Shown here in pieces: positions 23,126 through 28,387 of a stretch of 28,387 nucleotides of DNA (within the stretch, counting starts at the first letter, position 1; each line of letters opens with the position of its first letter). Made by a program: the position numbers and the translations under genes. The notes below the pieces were generated by a model. It made no database searches. It saw nothing but the letters and a program-made list of their open reading frames with translations, and had not been told where the DNA came from. Origin of the DNA: a virus; IMG/VR virus record IMGVR_UViG_3300046006_003408, positions 1 to 28,387 of that record, one strand, 5' to 3'.

Positions 23126-23690
23126 CGATTATTTCTGCATGAACCTTCACCAACATGGCATAACCAAAACTATGAGATTTCCTAAAATGGTAACCTTGGT
23201 CACTGCGCTGCCAAATGTCGGGATCAGCACTAGACAGCCCATGTTCCAAACAACGATTGATAAGCCATTGTTTACCGGGTCTAATCAACGCCAAAATGAT
23301 AGCAATGTCTTCTAGACTTTTAGGGGCCAATCGTGCTGTTAAATCAGCATGATTGTGAAGATGGATCAGTTGTGCAACAAACTCAGGATAAGTCATTAAC
23401 TGCCAGTTGAAATCACGATCACATAGTTCTTGCAAATGCGCAGGACTGCGGACCTTCTCGTAGACGTTTACATTGAGTATGTCAATTTTGAACAATCCCT
23501 GTTGCTGAGCTTGCTTGTAGGGCAAGCTGCAATAACCAGTAACAGGATCTTGAGGTACATTGTGGAAATACACCCCGGTGTTGTGTTTTTCCAAGCGATC
23601 ATTTCTAAGCAAGCTAGCAGGAATATGTTTGATGTCTGCTAGGGCTTGCTCTCTGGCGGCCACGTCAATGTCGATATCAAAATCTATCAT
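23100..23690 (-). CDS. Miniature C-family (DnaE/PolC-like) polymerase-core protein
   Basis: 196 residues. In order, it carries motifs of the bacterial DNA polymerase III alpha catalytic core: IDFDIDID..R at 2-13 (DnaE PDFDxDF, catalytic D401/D403; here D5/D7), HNTGVYF at 36-42 (DnaE HAxGVVI), GLFKIDILNV at 65-74 (DnaE GLVKFDFLGL, catalytic D555; here D70), RLAPKSLEDIAIILALIRPG at 120-139 (DnaE LKPDxFEDIIALVALYRPG), and FRKSHSFGYAML at 169-180 (DnaE FNKSHAAAYAL). The DnaE PHP domain, the GRGSGAGS segment, most of the fingers, and the beta-binding and OB parts are absent. Polymerase activity is not established. ATGA overlap with the 23687 gene; it sits in a replication operon. Motif equivalences are from memory. 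Confidence 0.78.
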   Translation of the reverse strand: MIDFDIDIDVAAREQALADIKHIPASLLRNDRLEKHNTGVYFHNVPQDPVTGYCSLPYKQAQQQGLFKIDILNVNVYEKVRSPAHLQELCDRDFNWQLMTYPEFVAQLIHLHNHADLTARLAPKSLEDIAIILALIRPGKQWLINRCLEHGLSSADPDIWQRSDQGYHFRKSHSFGYAMLVKVHAEIIVDEVSQSL

Positions 23691-24034
23691 GTTCTCTGAC
23701 GTAACCGGGTGTTTAACTGACTGAGTCGGGACATGATTTCTCTGTGTTCCTGTTGCATCTTGGTCATTTGGGTTTTTAAATCTTGATTTTCTCGCACCAA
23801 CTGTTGAATCACCTGTTCACCGGGAACACGTTGCCGGTTACCTTGTTGGTCTGATACTACTACCCAGGCCCCCTCAATCTGCCAATCAGAAGTCTTTTTT
23901 GTCAAGGGCAGACTGTTGCTGTCATCGCTATCGTTGCTATATTGTCCGCCAAACTGTATTTGCTCAACTACCCGGGGTTCAGCTTTAATGGGAATATTCC
24001 AGATTTCTTGGGGCTCTACTAAAAACTTTTTCAT
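23687..24034 (-). CDS. Small coiled-coil phage protein
   Basis: 115 residues. The N-terminal half is acidic and possibly disordered (QYSNDSDDSNSLPLTKK), with EGAWVVVSDQQGNRQRVPGE in the middle. The last ~40 residues form a clear coiled coil (VIQQLVRENQDLKTQMTKMQ then QEHREIMSRLSQLNTRL). It overlaps its upstream neighbour by one base and its downstream neighbour (the mini-polymerase-like gene) by four, so the three are likely translated together. An oligomerising partner for one of them is plausible; function unknown. Confidence 0.65.
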   Translation of the reverse strand: MKKFLVEPQEIWNIPIKAEPRVVEQIQFGGQYSNDSDDSNSLPLTKKTSDWQIEGAWVVVSDQQGNRQRVPGEQVIQQLVRENQDLKTQMTKMQQEHREIMSRLSQLNTRLRQRT

Positions 24035-24711
24035 TACATTCCTGCTTGTGCTAACATCTCACGGGCAAAATCTGCATCTTGTGGATGGCTTTTGAACTTG
24101 AGTTTCCACACATGAGCAGGAGCCCAGTTTTGTATCATGGACACTTGTTCATGGCTACAGCGTTGCAAAAACTCTGCACTGCTGTCGGCATTGTATATCA
24201 ACCAAGGACTGATTCTGCCATGACAAATGATTTGTGTGCCCATATTGGTATTTACCATACGAAAAAATTCGCACCAAGCTGTGTCATTTTGTTGCGCCCA
24301 TTTGGCAAGATATTCCACGCTGCGAGCAAGAGCTTGATCACAATTTTCCGTTGCAATCAAGTCATGTACATACAACACCAGCAAGCTTTCTTGACACCAT
24401 TTATCCACAGGTATATTGCTGCGAATAACAAAATCAATAAATGCCCGGGGAGCTACAACATCGTTTTCAATAACATAAGTGGAAAACTTGTTGAAAGCTC
24501 CATAAAATGCACTGGAAATAAAATCTTCCTGTGTGACTTTTTTCATGTTACGCATGCCACTAAGCTCATGAAATCTCTGCCAACTGTAAAACGCCAAGCG
24601 ACCTTGAGCTGTGTCTCGGTTAAACCAACGTCTTTTCTTTTCACAACTGTGATTATACCAAGTTTTTTCTTTTGCAAAAAATCTTTTGCAAAACTCGCAT
24701 ACAAAAGTCAT
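24034..24711 (-). CDS. C2HC zinc-finger phage protein of unknown function
   Basis: 225 residues. The N-terminus FVCEFCKRFFAKEKTWYNHS then CEKKRRW is a zinc finger with ligands C5, C8, H21, C23. The rest is helical: ARLAFY-like RLAFYSWQRFHELSG, EDFISSAFYGAFNKFSTYVI, and AFIDFVIRSNIPVDKWCQES. This arrangement matches a family conserved in T4-like marine phages whose role is unknown to me; the finger suggests nucleic-acid binding. It is coupled by ATGA to the clamp-loader gene upstream and by a 1-base overlap to the coiled-coil gene downstream, inside the replication operon. Confidence 0.75.
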   Translation of the reverse strand: MTFVCEFCKRFFAKEKTWYNHSCEKKRRWFNRDTAQGRLAFYSWQRFHELSGMRNMKKVTQEDFISSAFYGAFNKFSTYVIENDVVAPRAFIDFVIRSNIPVDKWCQESLLVLYVHDLIATENCDQALARSVEYLAKWAQQNDTAWCEFFRMVNTNMGTQIICHGRISPWLIYNADSSAEFLQRCSHEQVSMIQNWAPAHVWKLKFKSHPQDADFAREMLAQAGM

Positions 24712-25196
24712 TTTGCACTGTGGAGTTTGACTAGCTCTTGAACTTTATTTTCTGCATAACCACTAGCAACTGCTAAGTCAATCACCTGCTGCTGCGTGAT
24801 AGTTGCCAGCATGATTGACAGTTCTTGACTGTTGAGTTGAGGATAATAGTTTTGTATAAGTTCCACAATGGGATTGTCGCGTCGTTTTTTTGCTCGTGCA
24901 ACTGGTATCCAGGGATGAAACTGTTTGCTGCCAGCACCTGCACAACATAGCAATAGATGCTGTAGTTCAGCATGATCCCTCAAGTCACTGAATCCAATAT
25001 TGACCAGATCATTTACTGCCAAAATAGCATAAGATTGTAAAGCACTGTTGTTGGCCAAACTACTGAGATAACGCATGATCACAAAAGGACTATAAGCTCG
25101 GCGTTCTTGTTCAGTTAGTTGGCTGTAATAGTCAAGCTTTTGTGTATCAATAGCACTTAATACCTGTTTGATATCCAATGCATATTCTTTAGCCAT
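24708..25196 (-). CDS. 62: Clamp-loader small subunit, T4 gp62-like
   Basis: 162 residues from ATG 25196 (MAKEYALDIKQVLSAID), which has AGGAG 7 bases upstream; the frame extends to 25241 but that part overlaps the methylase. The layout follows gp62-like proteins of T4-like phages: YSPFVIMRYLSSL, then AILAVNDLVNIGFSDLRDHA, HLLLCCAGAGSKQFHPWIPV, IVELIQNYYPQLNSQELSIM and ITQQQVIDLA. In T4, gp62 joins gp44 to load the gp45 sliding clamp. Sequence conservation in this family is low and I rely on pattern order, so this is a moderate call. No gp44, gp45 or gp43 gene lies in the window. It overlaps the methylase end by 8 bases. Confidence 0.6.
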   Translation of the reverse strand: MAKEYALDIKQVLSAIDTQKLDYYSQLTEQERRAYSPFVIMRYLSSLANNSALQSYAILAVNDLVNIGFSDLRDHAELQHLLLCCAGAGSKQFHPWIPVARAKKRRDNPIVELIQNYYPQLNSQELSIMLATITQQQVIDLAVASGYAENKVQELVKLHSAK

Positions 25197-26073
25197 GTGA
25201 TGACTCCTGATAAAACAAACTACTGTTTGGCGCCGCGACAAGATTGCGAAAAATCAACACTTCCATGGCTTTCTTGGCTTCAAAGCCTGTTTGTGTTTTT
25301 TTACGACGCCCTGCTGTATATGTCACAGGTATTTTTACCACGTGCGCTTGCACTTTGTCAAAGAATCCGTCGCCGCTATCACGATTGCACAACCAAAAAT
25401 TATCATTTTGTTCCACAGTTTTTACAAGCTTTTCCAGCTCAATATCTGGAAATGGTTGATTGTAATCAGCAAAACTATCGCGATAGGGAGGATCACAAAA
25501 CACAAAGTCACAAATAGGAACTTGGCTCCAATCACCTGACGTAATATGAACTTGTCGTTGTGTTAATGCATCGTGCCATGCTTGCAAGTTATCGGGATCA
25601 TATACTTGAGTTTCTGTAAGCAAGCCACAAGGCGTGCCATAGCGATTGTTGGTGTTTTTGTTGATTTGCCAAATGCCGTTAAATCCTGTGCGCATGAGAA
25701 AATACAACACAGCAGCTTGCTGAGTTTTTGACCACTTTTCCCAATCCCATGCATGTTCTTCACGAACTTTATAATAATATGCACGGCGCTGGTCATAGTT
25801 GCCTTGCAGATATTCCTGACTATGCTGTTGTAAACAATCGCAAAAATCTTGGAAATCGCTAACAATACTCTGATAGATGTTGATTATGTCGCTGTTGATA
25901 TCGTTAATCCAGACTTCCTGTGGATTGTATTTTTCAATCACATGAGCAAACATAGCCCCGCCACCAAAAAATGGCTCACTGTAAGTCTTGATAGGAGCAG
26001 CTGGCATATAAGGTTGGTAGTATTTGAGCATTTTGCTCTTGCCACCAGCCCATTTAAACAATGGTTTAATCAA
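25189..26073 (-). CDS. dam: Dam-family (D12 class) DNA adenine-N6 methyltransferase
   Basis: 294 residues. Transfers methyl from SAM to adenine, typically in GATC for this family. Motifs: FKWAGGKSKML at 6-16 (motif X), SEPFFGGGAMF near 32-42 (SAM-binding motif I), WINDINSDIINIY, and DPPYRDSFADY (catalytic motif IV) near 195-205, in the alpha order X-I-IV. The start is TTG 26073: no ATG or GTG precedes it in frame, and the next ATG (residue 15) would remove FKWAGGK. TTG overlaps the TGA stop of the endonuclease gene (TTGA), with only a weak AGG upstream, so translation probably depends on the gene before it. Recognition site not readable from sequence. Confidence 0.92.
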   Translation of the reverse strand: MIKPLFKWAGGKSKMLKYYQPYMPAAPIKTYSEPFFGGGAMFAHVIEKYNPQEVWINDINSDIINIYQSIVSDFQDFCDCLQQHSQEYLQGNYDQRRAYYYKVREEHAWDWEKWSKTQQAAVLYFLMRTGFNGIWQINKNTNNRYGTPCGLLTETQVYDPDNLQAWHDALTQRQVHITSGDWSQVPICDFVFCDPPYRDSFADYNQPFPDIELEKLVKTVEQNDNFWLCNRDSGDGFFDKVQAHVVKIPVTYTAGRRKKTQTGFEAKKAMEVLIFRNLVAAPNSSLFYQESSHG

Positions 26074-26603
26074 AGGGTAATCGCCTGTTTCATGATGTTA
26101 TACAGCTCTTGGTCTGTGAAACCCTGTTCTTGCCCGTGAAAACTTGTGCCTGTTGCATGAGTTACATTCCAAACAACTGGCTTGCCTTCACAAGCCAAGG
26201 CAAAGCTTAACCCTTTATACATGCTATTATGCTCTTGAACACCTGGGCCACTGCAAAATGTAACATATCTTGCTTGTGGTGCCAACACATGAGCTATCCA
26301 GCGATTCATATACCATCGCTCGTGTGCGTTGCCCACTGCTCCTTGTTTTTTGCCTTCAAAAATAGCAACGATTTGGTTTTTGCTGTTATACCAAATACCA
26401 CCATCCGGCTGGCAGCTGGCAAGGCCTCCGGGAATGTCCCGGGACAAAAACTTATTCACACGTCTGTAACCCTGTGGGGCTAGTTCCTGGGACAAAATCT
26501 TGCTAATATGCCGCATTCCGCGATCTAAAGCATGGCTCTGTGAGTCATATGCAGTAGTGCCTTTTTTGATACCTCCTTGAAATCCGTGGGTTCTCTGGCT
26601 CAT
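26070..26603 (-). CDS. EcoRI-family type II restriction endonuclease homologue, compact
   Basis: 177 residues. Residues 66-96 carry the EcoRI active-site series in order: PDGG (66-69; EcoRI D91), FEGKKQG (82-88, E83 and K85; EcoRI E111 and K113 in AEAKHQG), and GNAHER (91-96; EcoRI GNAIER, whose N141, A142, E144 and R145 contact the AATT bases). It is about 100 residues shorter than EcoRI (277) and lacks the ~25-residue insert between KHQG and GNAIER. Probably a sequence-specific nuclease, with a target that may contain AATT; cleavage of GAATTC is not shown. AAGGA precedes ATG 26603. The next gene, a Dam-type methylase, overlaps its stop, making an R-M-like pair in a phage. Confidence 0.85.
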   Translation of the reverse strand: MSQRTHGFQGGIKKGTTAYDSQSHALDRGMRHISKILSQELAPQGYRRVNKFLSRDIPGGLASCQPDGGIWYNSKNQIVAIFEGKKQGAVGNAHERWYMNRWIAHVLAPQARYVTFCSGPGVQEHNSMYKGLSFALACEGKPVVWNVTHATGTSFHGQEQGFTDQELYNIMKQAITL

Positions 26604-26634
26604 ATAAAATCCTTGGTTCGCATGCTGTTGTCTT

Positions 26635-26662
26635 ACAATATATACTGTCAGATCAATGTCAA
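26635..26662 (-). promoter_or_regulatory. Sigma70-like promoter for the endonuclease-methylase operon
   Basis: On the minus strand TTGACA at 26657-26662 (perfect), a 16-base spacer, then TATTGT at 26635-26640. The start would be near 26628, giving a leader of about 25 bases that includes AAGGA. It would drive the whole 26603-22626 run early in infection. Confidence 0.6.
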
Positions 26663-26672
26663 CATATAAAGC

Positions 26673-27047
26673 ATGGGCCGGCCGTTAAATCCTCGTTATT
26701 TTGGTGTTCCACGGGGACAACCTGTGCTGCTGCCAGTTGTACGCCTACATGACAAAGTTCAAGCTGCATGGATAGTTAATCAAACCAACAAACACAGCTA
26801 TATTTGTCGACAAACACTGTCAGGTAGTCAGGGGCTTTGCAAGCTGGCAAACAATCTAGATCACAATGGCAACATGCTCTTGCGATTTCAAGATCCTCAT
26901 GATCAAATATTTTATTGCAGTAGAATAACCAACTTGTTTGTTTGGGATTTCCATGGTCAAAAATATCCCTGGACTTTTCATGCCCATCTTGTAAATCCAC
27001 AGCAATCTTATGTTTGTATTATTGATGCTGTAATGAACTATAAATAA
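26673..27047 (+). CDS. MGRP-type small phage structural protein
   Basis: 124 residues starting MGRPLNPRYFGVPRGQP. This opening is shared with the next gene (MGRPINKKFIGN) and with a group of virion proteins I recall from T4-like marine phages (MGRPLNKKYFGN-type). After residue 30 the two proteins differ: this one is aromatic- and His-rich (LRFQDPHDQIFYCSRITNLF, WDFHGQKYPWTFHAHL). No clear ribosome site precedes the ATG. Likely a minor structural protein; role unknown. Confidence 0.68.
   Translation: MGRPLNPRYFGVPRGQPVLLPVVRLHDKVQAAWIVNQTNKHSYICRQTLSGSQGLCKLANNLDHNGNMLLRFQDPHDQIFYCSRITNLFVWDFHGQKYPWTFHAHLVNPQQSYVCIIDAVMNYK
27039..27046 (+). promoter_or_regulatory. Consensus T4-type late promoter (TATAAATA)
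   Basis: Perfect 8 of 8 on the plus strand, overlapping the last codons of the 26673 gene and 58 bases before ATG 27105. Confidence 0.8.
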
Positions 27048-27063
27048 CCCAAACAACTATTAT

Positions 27064-27098
27064 GCGGTCCAACCGCGTAGCCTTGAAAGGCAAAGGAG
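27064..27098 (+). promoter_or_regulatory. Two small leader hairpins and a strong ribosome site
   Basis: GCGGT-CCA-ACCGC (27064-27076) and GCCTT-GA-AAGGC (27080-27091) are followed directly by AAAGGAG (27092-27098), 6 bases before ATG 27105. The ribosome site is left unpaired. Such leaders often stabilise mRNA or keep the site open for high expression. Confidence 0.5.
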
Positions 27099-27104
27099 AA
27101 AACA

Positions 27105-28202
27105 ATGGGACGCCCGATTAACAAGAAGTTTATAGGTAATACTGGTGTTACAGGCCAACAGATAGCTGCAACAGCTTGGATTCCTGGCCAAGGAGCGCCT
27201 TATACCGATGCATATATTACTCGACAAACAGGCACAGGACGTTATGTCATGCGTGCCAATGCCGGTGTAGCAAGTGGTCAAGTCAGCTTGGTCAATGGTG
27301 CCCTTACAACAGCAGGACAAGCAAACATCGTGGTTACCCCATGGGGCGCGGGCGGTAGCGGAGCCACAGTGGCAGCACGCCTAGGACTAGGGGCTGTAGC
27401 TGTAAACTTGGCTGGAAAAGGTCCTGTCGGCGATAGTTATTTGCCTAGCGAAAAACTCAGTGTTATTGGCGGGACAAGCACAGCAACTGGCAACGTTACA
27501 GTCAATAGTGTTAAAATTGGCAACGTCACAACACAAAACGCAGGCACTGGTTACGGTACTAACAGCTACTTGATTTTCAGTGGCACTGATTGGACTACCT
27601 CAGGGAATGTTCAAGTAGCAACTATTGGCGGCGGGGGCGCCATTACGGGATTAACAATAATAAATGCCGGCGTATTTGTGGGCACATCTTTGCCGGGAAC
27701 TGGCGGTCTTAGTGTTGCACCAACAAGTGTAATAGGAACACAAGGTAGCAATGCTACATTGAACTTCCGCTTTGATATCAACGGCATTAGTGTAACTGAT
27801 ACTGGTGTTTACAGTGTAATCCCCAGCAATCCCATAGCCCTTGCTGCCAGTGCAGAAGGTGGTGCAGGAGCAAATGTCAACGTAACTTGGTCCGTTACAC
27901 AAGTTGCAGTAACTTATGCAGGTGATGGTCTTTACACCGCAGCAGATGTGGACTTTGAAACAGGCGCAGCAGCAGCTACAGCCACAGTGTCACAGGGTAA
28001 CATCAGTGCTGTGACCGTTACTGCTGGTGGAACTTATAGTGCCGTTCCCAACGTTAGCATAAGTGGATCAACATCAAAAGAATATGCTGCTGTTATTTTT
28101 GATAACACTGTTAGAACATTTACAAATAACAGAACATATGATTGGAAGTTTGAAGGAATACCTTTGACAGCACCTGGCCAAGCAACTATCCAAAGCGACT
28201 AA
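27105..28202 (+). CDS. MGRP-type virion protein with beta-repeat body
   Basis: 365 residues, Gly/Thr/Val/Ala-rich, no cysteine. N-terminus MGRPINKKFIGNTGVTGQQI; then repeating beta units such as VNSVKIGNVTTQNAGTGYGT, IGGGGAITGLTIINAGVFVG and ISAVTVTAGGTYSAVPNVSI, the pattern of tail-fibre or head-fibre proteins in marine T4-like phages. It ends TYDWKFEGIPLTAPGQATIQ. Consensus late promoter, strong ribosome site and strong terminator mark it as a separately controlled, probably abundant late product. Confidence 0.75.
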   Translation: MGRPINKKFIGNTGVTGQQIAATAWIPGQGAPYTDAYITRQTGTGRYVMRANAGVASGQVSLVNGALTTAGQANIVVTPWGAGGSGATVAARLGLGAVAVNLAGKGPVGDSYLPSEKLSVIGGTSTATGNVTVNSVKIGNVTTQNAGTGYGTNSYLIFSGTDWTTSGNVQVATIGGGGAITGLTIINAGVFVGTSLPGTGGLSVAPTSVIGTQGSNATLNFRFDINGISVTDTGVYSVIPSNPIALAASAEGGAGANVNVTWSVTQVAVTYAGDGLYTAADVDFETGAAAATATVSQGNISAVTVTAGGTYSAVPNVSISGSTSKEYAAVIFDNTVRTFTNNRTYDWKFEGIPLTAPGQATIQSD

Positions 28203-28218
28203 AGCTTTACTTGTTTTT

Positions 28219-28236
28219 TACTTGTTAAAACAAGTA
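28219..28236 (+). other. 8-bp hairpin between a stop codon and a terminator
   Basis: TACTTGTT-AA-AACAAGTA is a perfect inverted repeat directly before the main terminator. No U-tract follows. It may protect the 3' end of the mRNA. Confidence 0.5.
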
Positions 28237-28243
28237 CAGACTC

Positions 28244-28282
28244 CACAATGCCCTGATAGCAATATCAGGGCATTGTGTTTTT
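28244..28282 (+). terminator. Strong intrinsic terminator after the 27105 gene
   Basis: A perfect 15-base stem: CACAATGCCCTGATA (28244-28258), GCAA loop, TATCAGGGCATTGTG (28263-28277), then five Ts. It lies between convergent genes and could also serve the minus-strand gene ending at 28281, though its U-tract is better on the plus strand. Confidence 0.95.
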
Positions 28283-28387
28283 AAAACAAATGTTTAATAT
28301 CTAATACTTCGGGAATTTTAGCTAGGTCTTTTACAAAAAAAGCACAAGCAGGATCACGTCCATCTTGCAAGGGCACTGCTAAAATAT
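28281..28387 (-). CDS. 3' end of a minus-strand gene, 5' partial
   Basis: The minus strand is open from the window edge to TAA at 28281-28283, giving the last 34 residues: ILAVPLQDGRDPACAFFVKD then LAKIPEVLDIKHLF. Base 28387 and 28386 fall outside a full codon. The sequence reads like a real protein end (balanced composition), and its stop abuts the terminator. Too short to identify. Confidence 0.5.
   Translation of the reverse strand, partial: ILAVPLQDGRDPACAFFVKDLAKIPEVLDIKHLF

Noticed and set aside
24079-24741. Plus-strand open frame of 220 codons
   Set aside because: Antisense to the C2HC zinc-finger gene, whose frame has a recognisable motif and coupled overlaps. The opposite frame is Phe/Ser/His-rich without any motif.
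26664-26671. ATATAAAG before ATG 26673 as a late promoter
   Set aside because: Only a partial match and it touches the start codon, leaving no room for a transcript start before the ATG.
1-28387. tRNA genes, attachment sites, integrase or transposase
   Set aside because: All gaps are under 200 bases and none shows a cloverleaf or CCA end; no recombinase motifs were seen in any frame.

Overview
This window looks like part of a T4-like (myovirus-type) tailed-phage genome, probably from an aquatic bacterial host. The evidence is a class Ia ribonucleotide reductase pair, a gp41-like helicase next to a primase, a gp62-like clamp-loader subunit, an MGME1/RecB-like nuclease, several fibre and spike proteins, many small conserved phage proteins of unknown role, and T4-type late promoters (TATAAATA and near variants). 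GC estimated from sampled lines is a little over 40 percent. Genes are tightly packed, often with ATGA or TTGA overlaps. No gap exceeds 300 bases, and I see no rRNA, tRNA, CRISPR array, integrase or insertion sequence.

Layout. 1-3430 (+): the end of a long fibre or tail-tip protein with a DUF1983-like region, a small protein, and a TPR plus GT9-like glycosyltransferase fusion. 3416-7430 (-): nrdB, nrdA and an unknown gene, with a TATAAT promoter before nrdA. 7460-8833 (-): a tail spike with an Mtd-like N-terminus and a pectate-lyase-like beta-helix. 8993-9406 (+): an isolated, GC-richer SWIM zinc-finger gene behind a near-consensus sigma70 promoter whose start point falls on the ATG. 9408-18888 (-): a nuclease followed by a block of probable virion proteins in three or four late operons. 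18946-21370 (-): helicase and primase. 21379-22191 (-): a virion-like protein. 22255-22629 (+): a conserved small protein. 22626-26603 (-): a replication and DNA-modification operon: EcoRI-like endonuclease, Dam methylase, gp62-like subunit, zinc-finger protein, coiled-coil protein, a very small DnaE/PolC-like protein and an unknown. 26673-28202 (+): two MGRP-type structural proteins and a strong terminator, then the end of a minus-strand gene at the window edge.

Four things stand out. First, 23100-23690 encodes a 196-residue protein carrying, in order, most signature motifs of the C-family polymerase core normally spread over several hundred residues of DnaE. Second, a compact EcoRI homologue (PDGG, EGK and GNAHER motifs intact) is translationally coupled to a Dam-family methylase that starts with TTG, and AATT appears scarce in the window. 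Third, three late operons (starts at 13531, 14876 and 18888) have a long inverted repeat straddling the late promoter. Read-through RNA would hide the ribosome binding site in a stem, while RNA started at the late promoter would lack the 5' arm. This is the logic known from T4 gene e, apparently used repeatedly. Fourth, the SWIM gene appears to give a leaderless mRNA.

How the parts fit: RNR, helicase, primase, clamp loader and nuclease supply nucleotides and copy the genome; the endonuclease and methylase pair may attack unmodified DNA or protect phage DNA; late transcription then makes the virion block, with the hairpin leaders keeping structural genes silent during early read-through.
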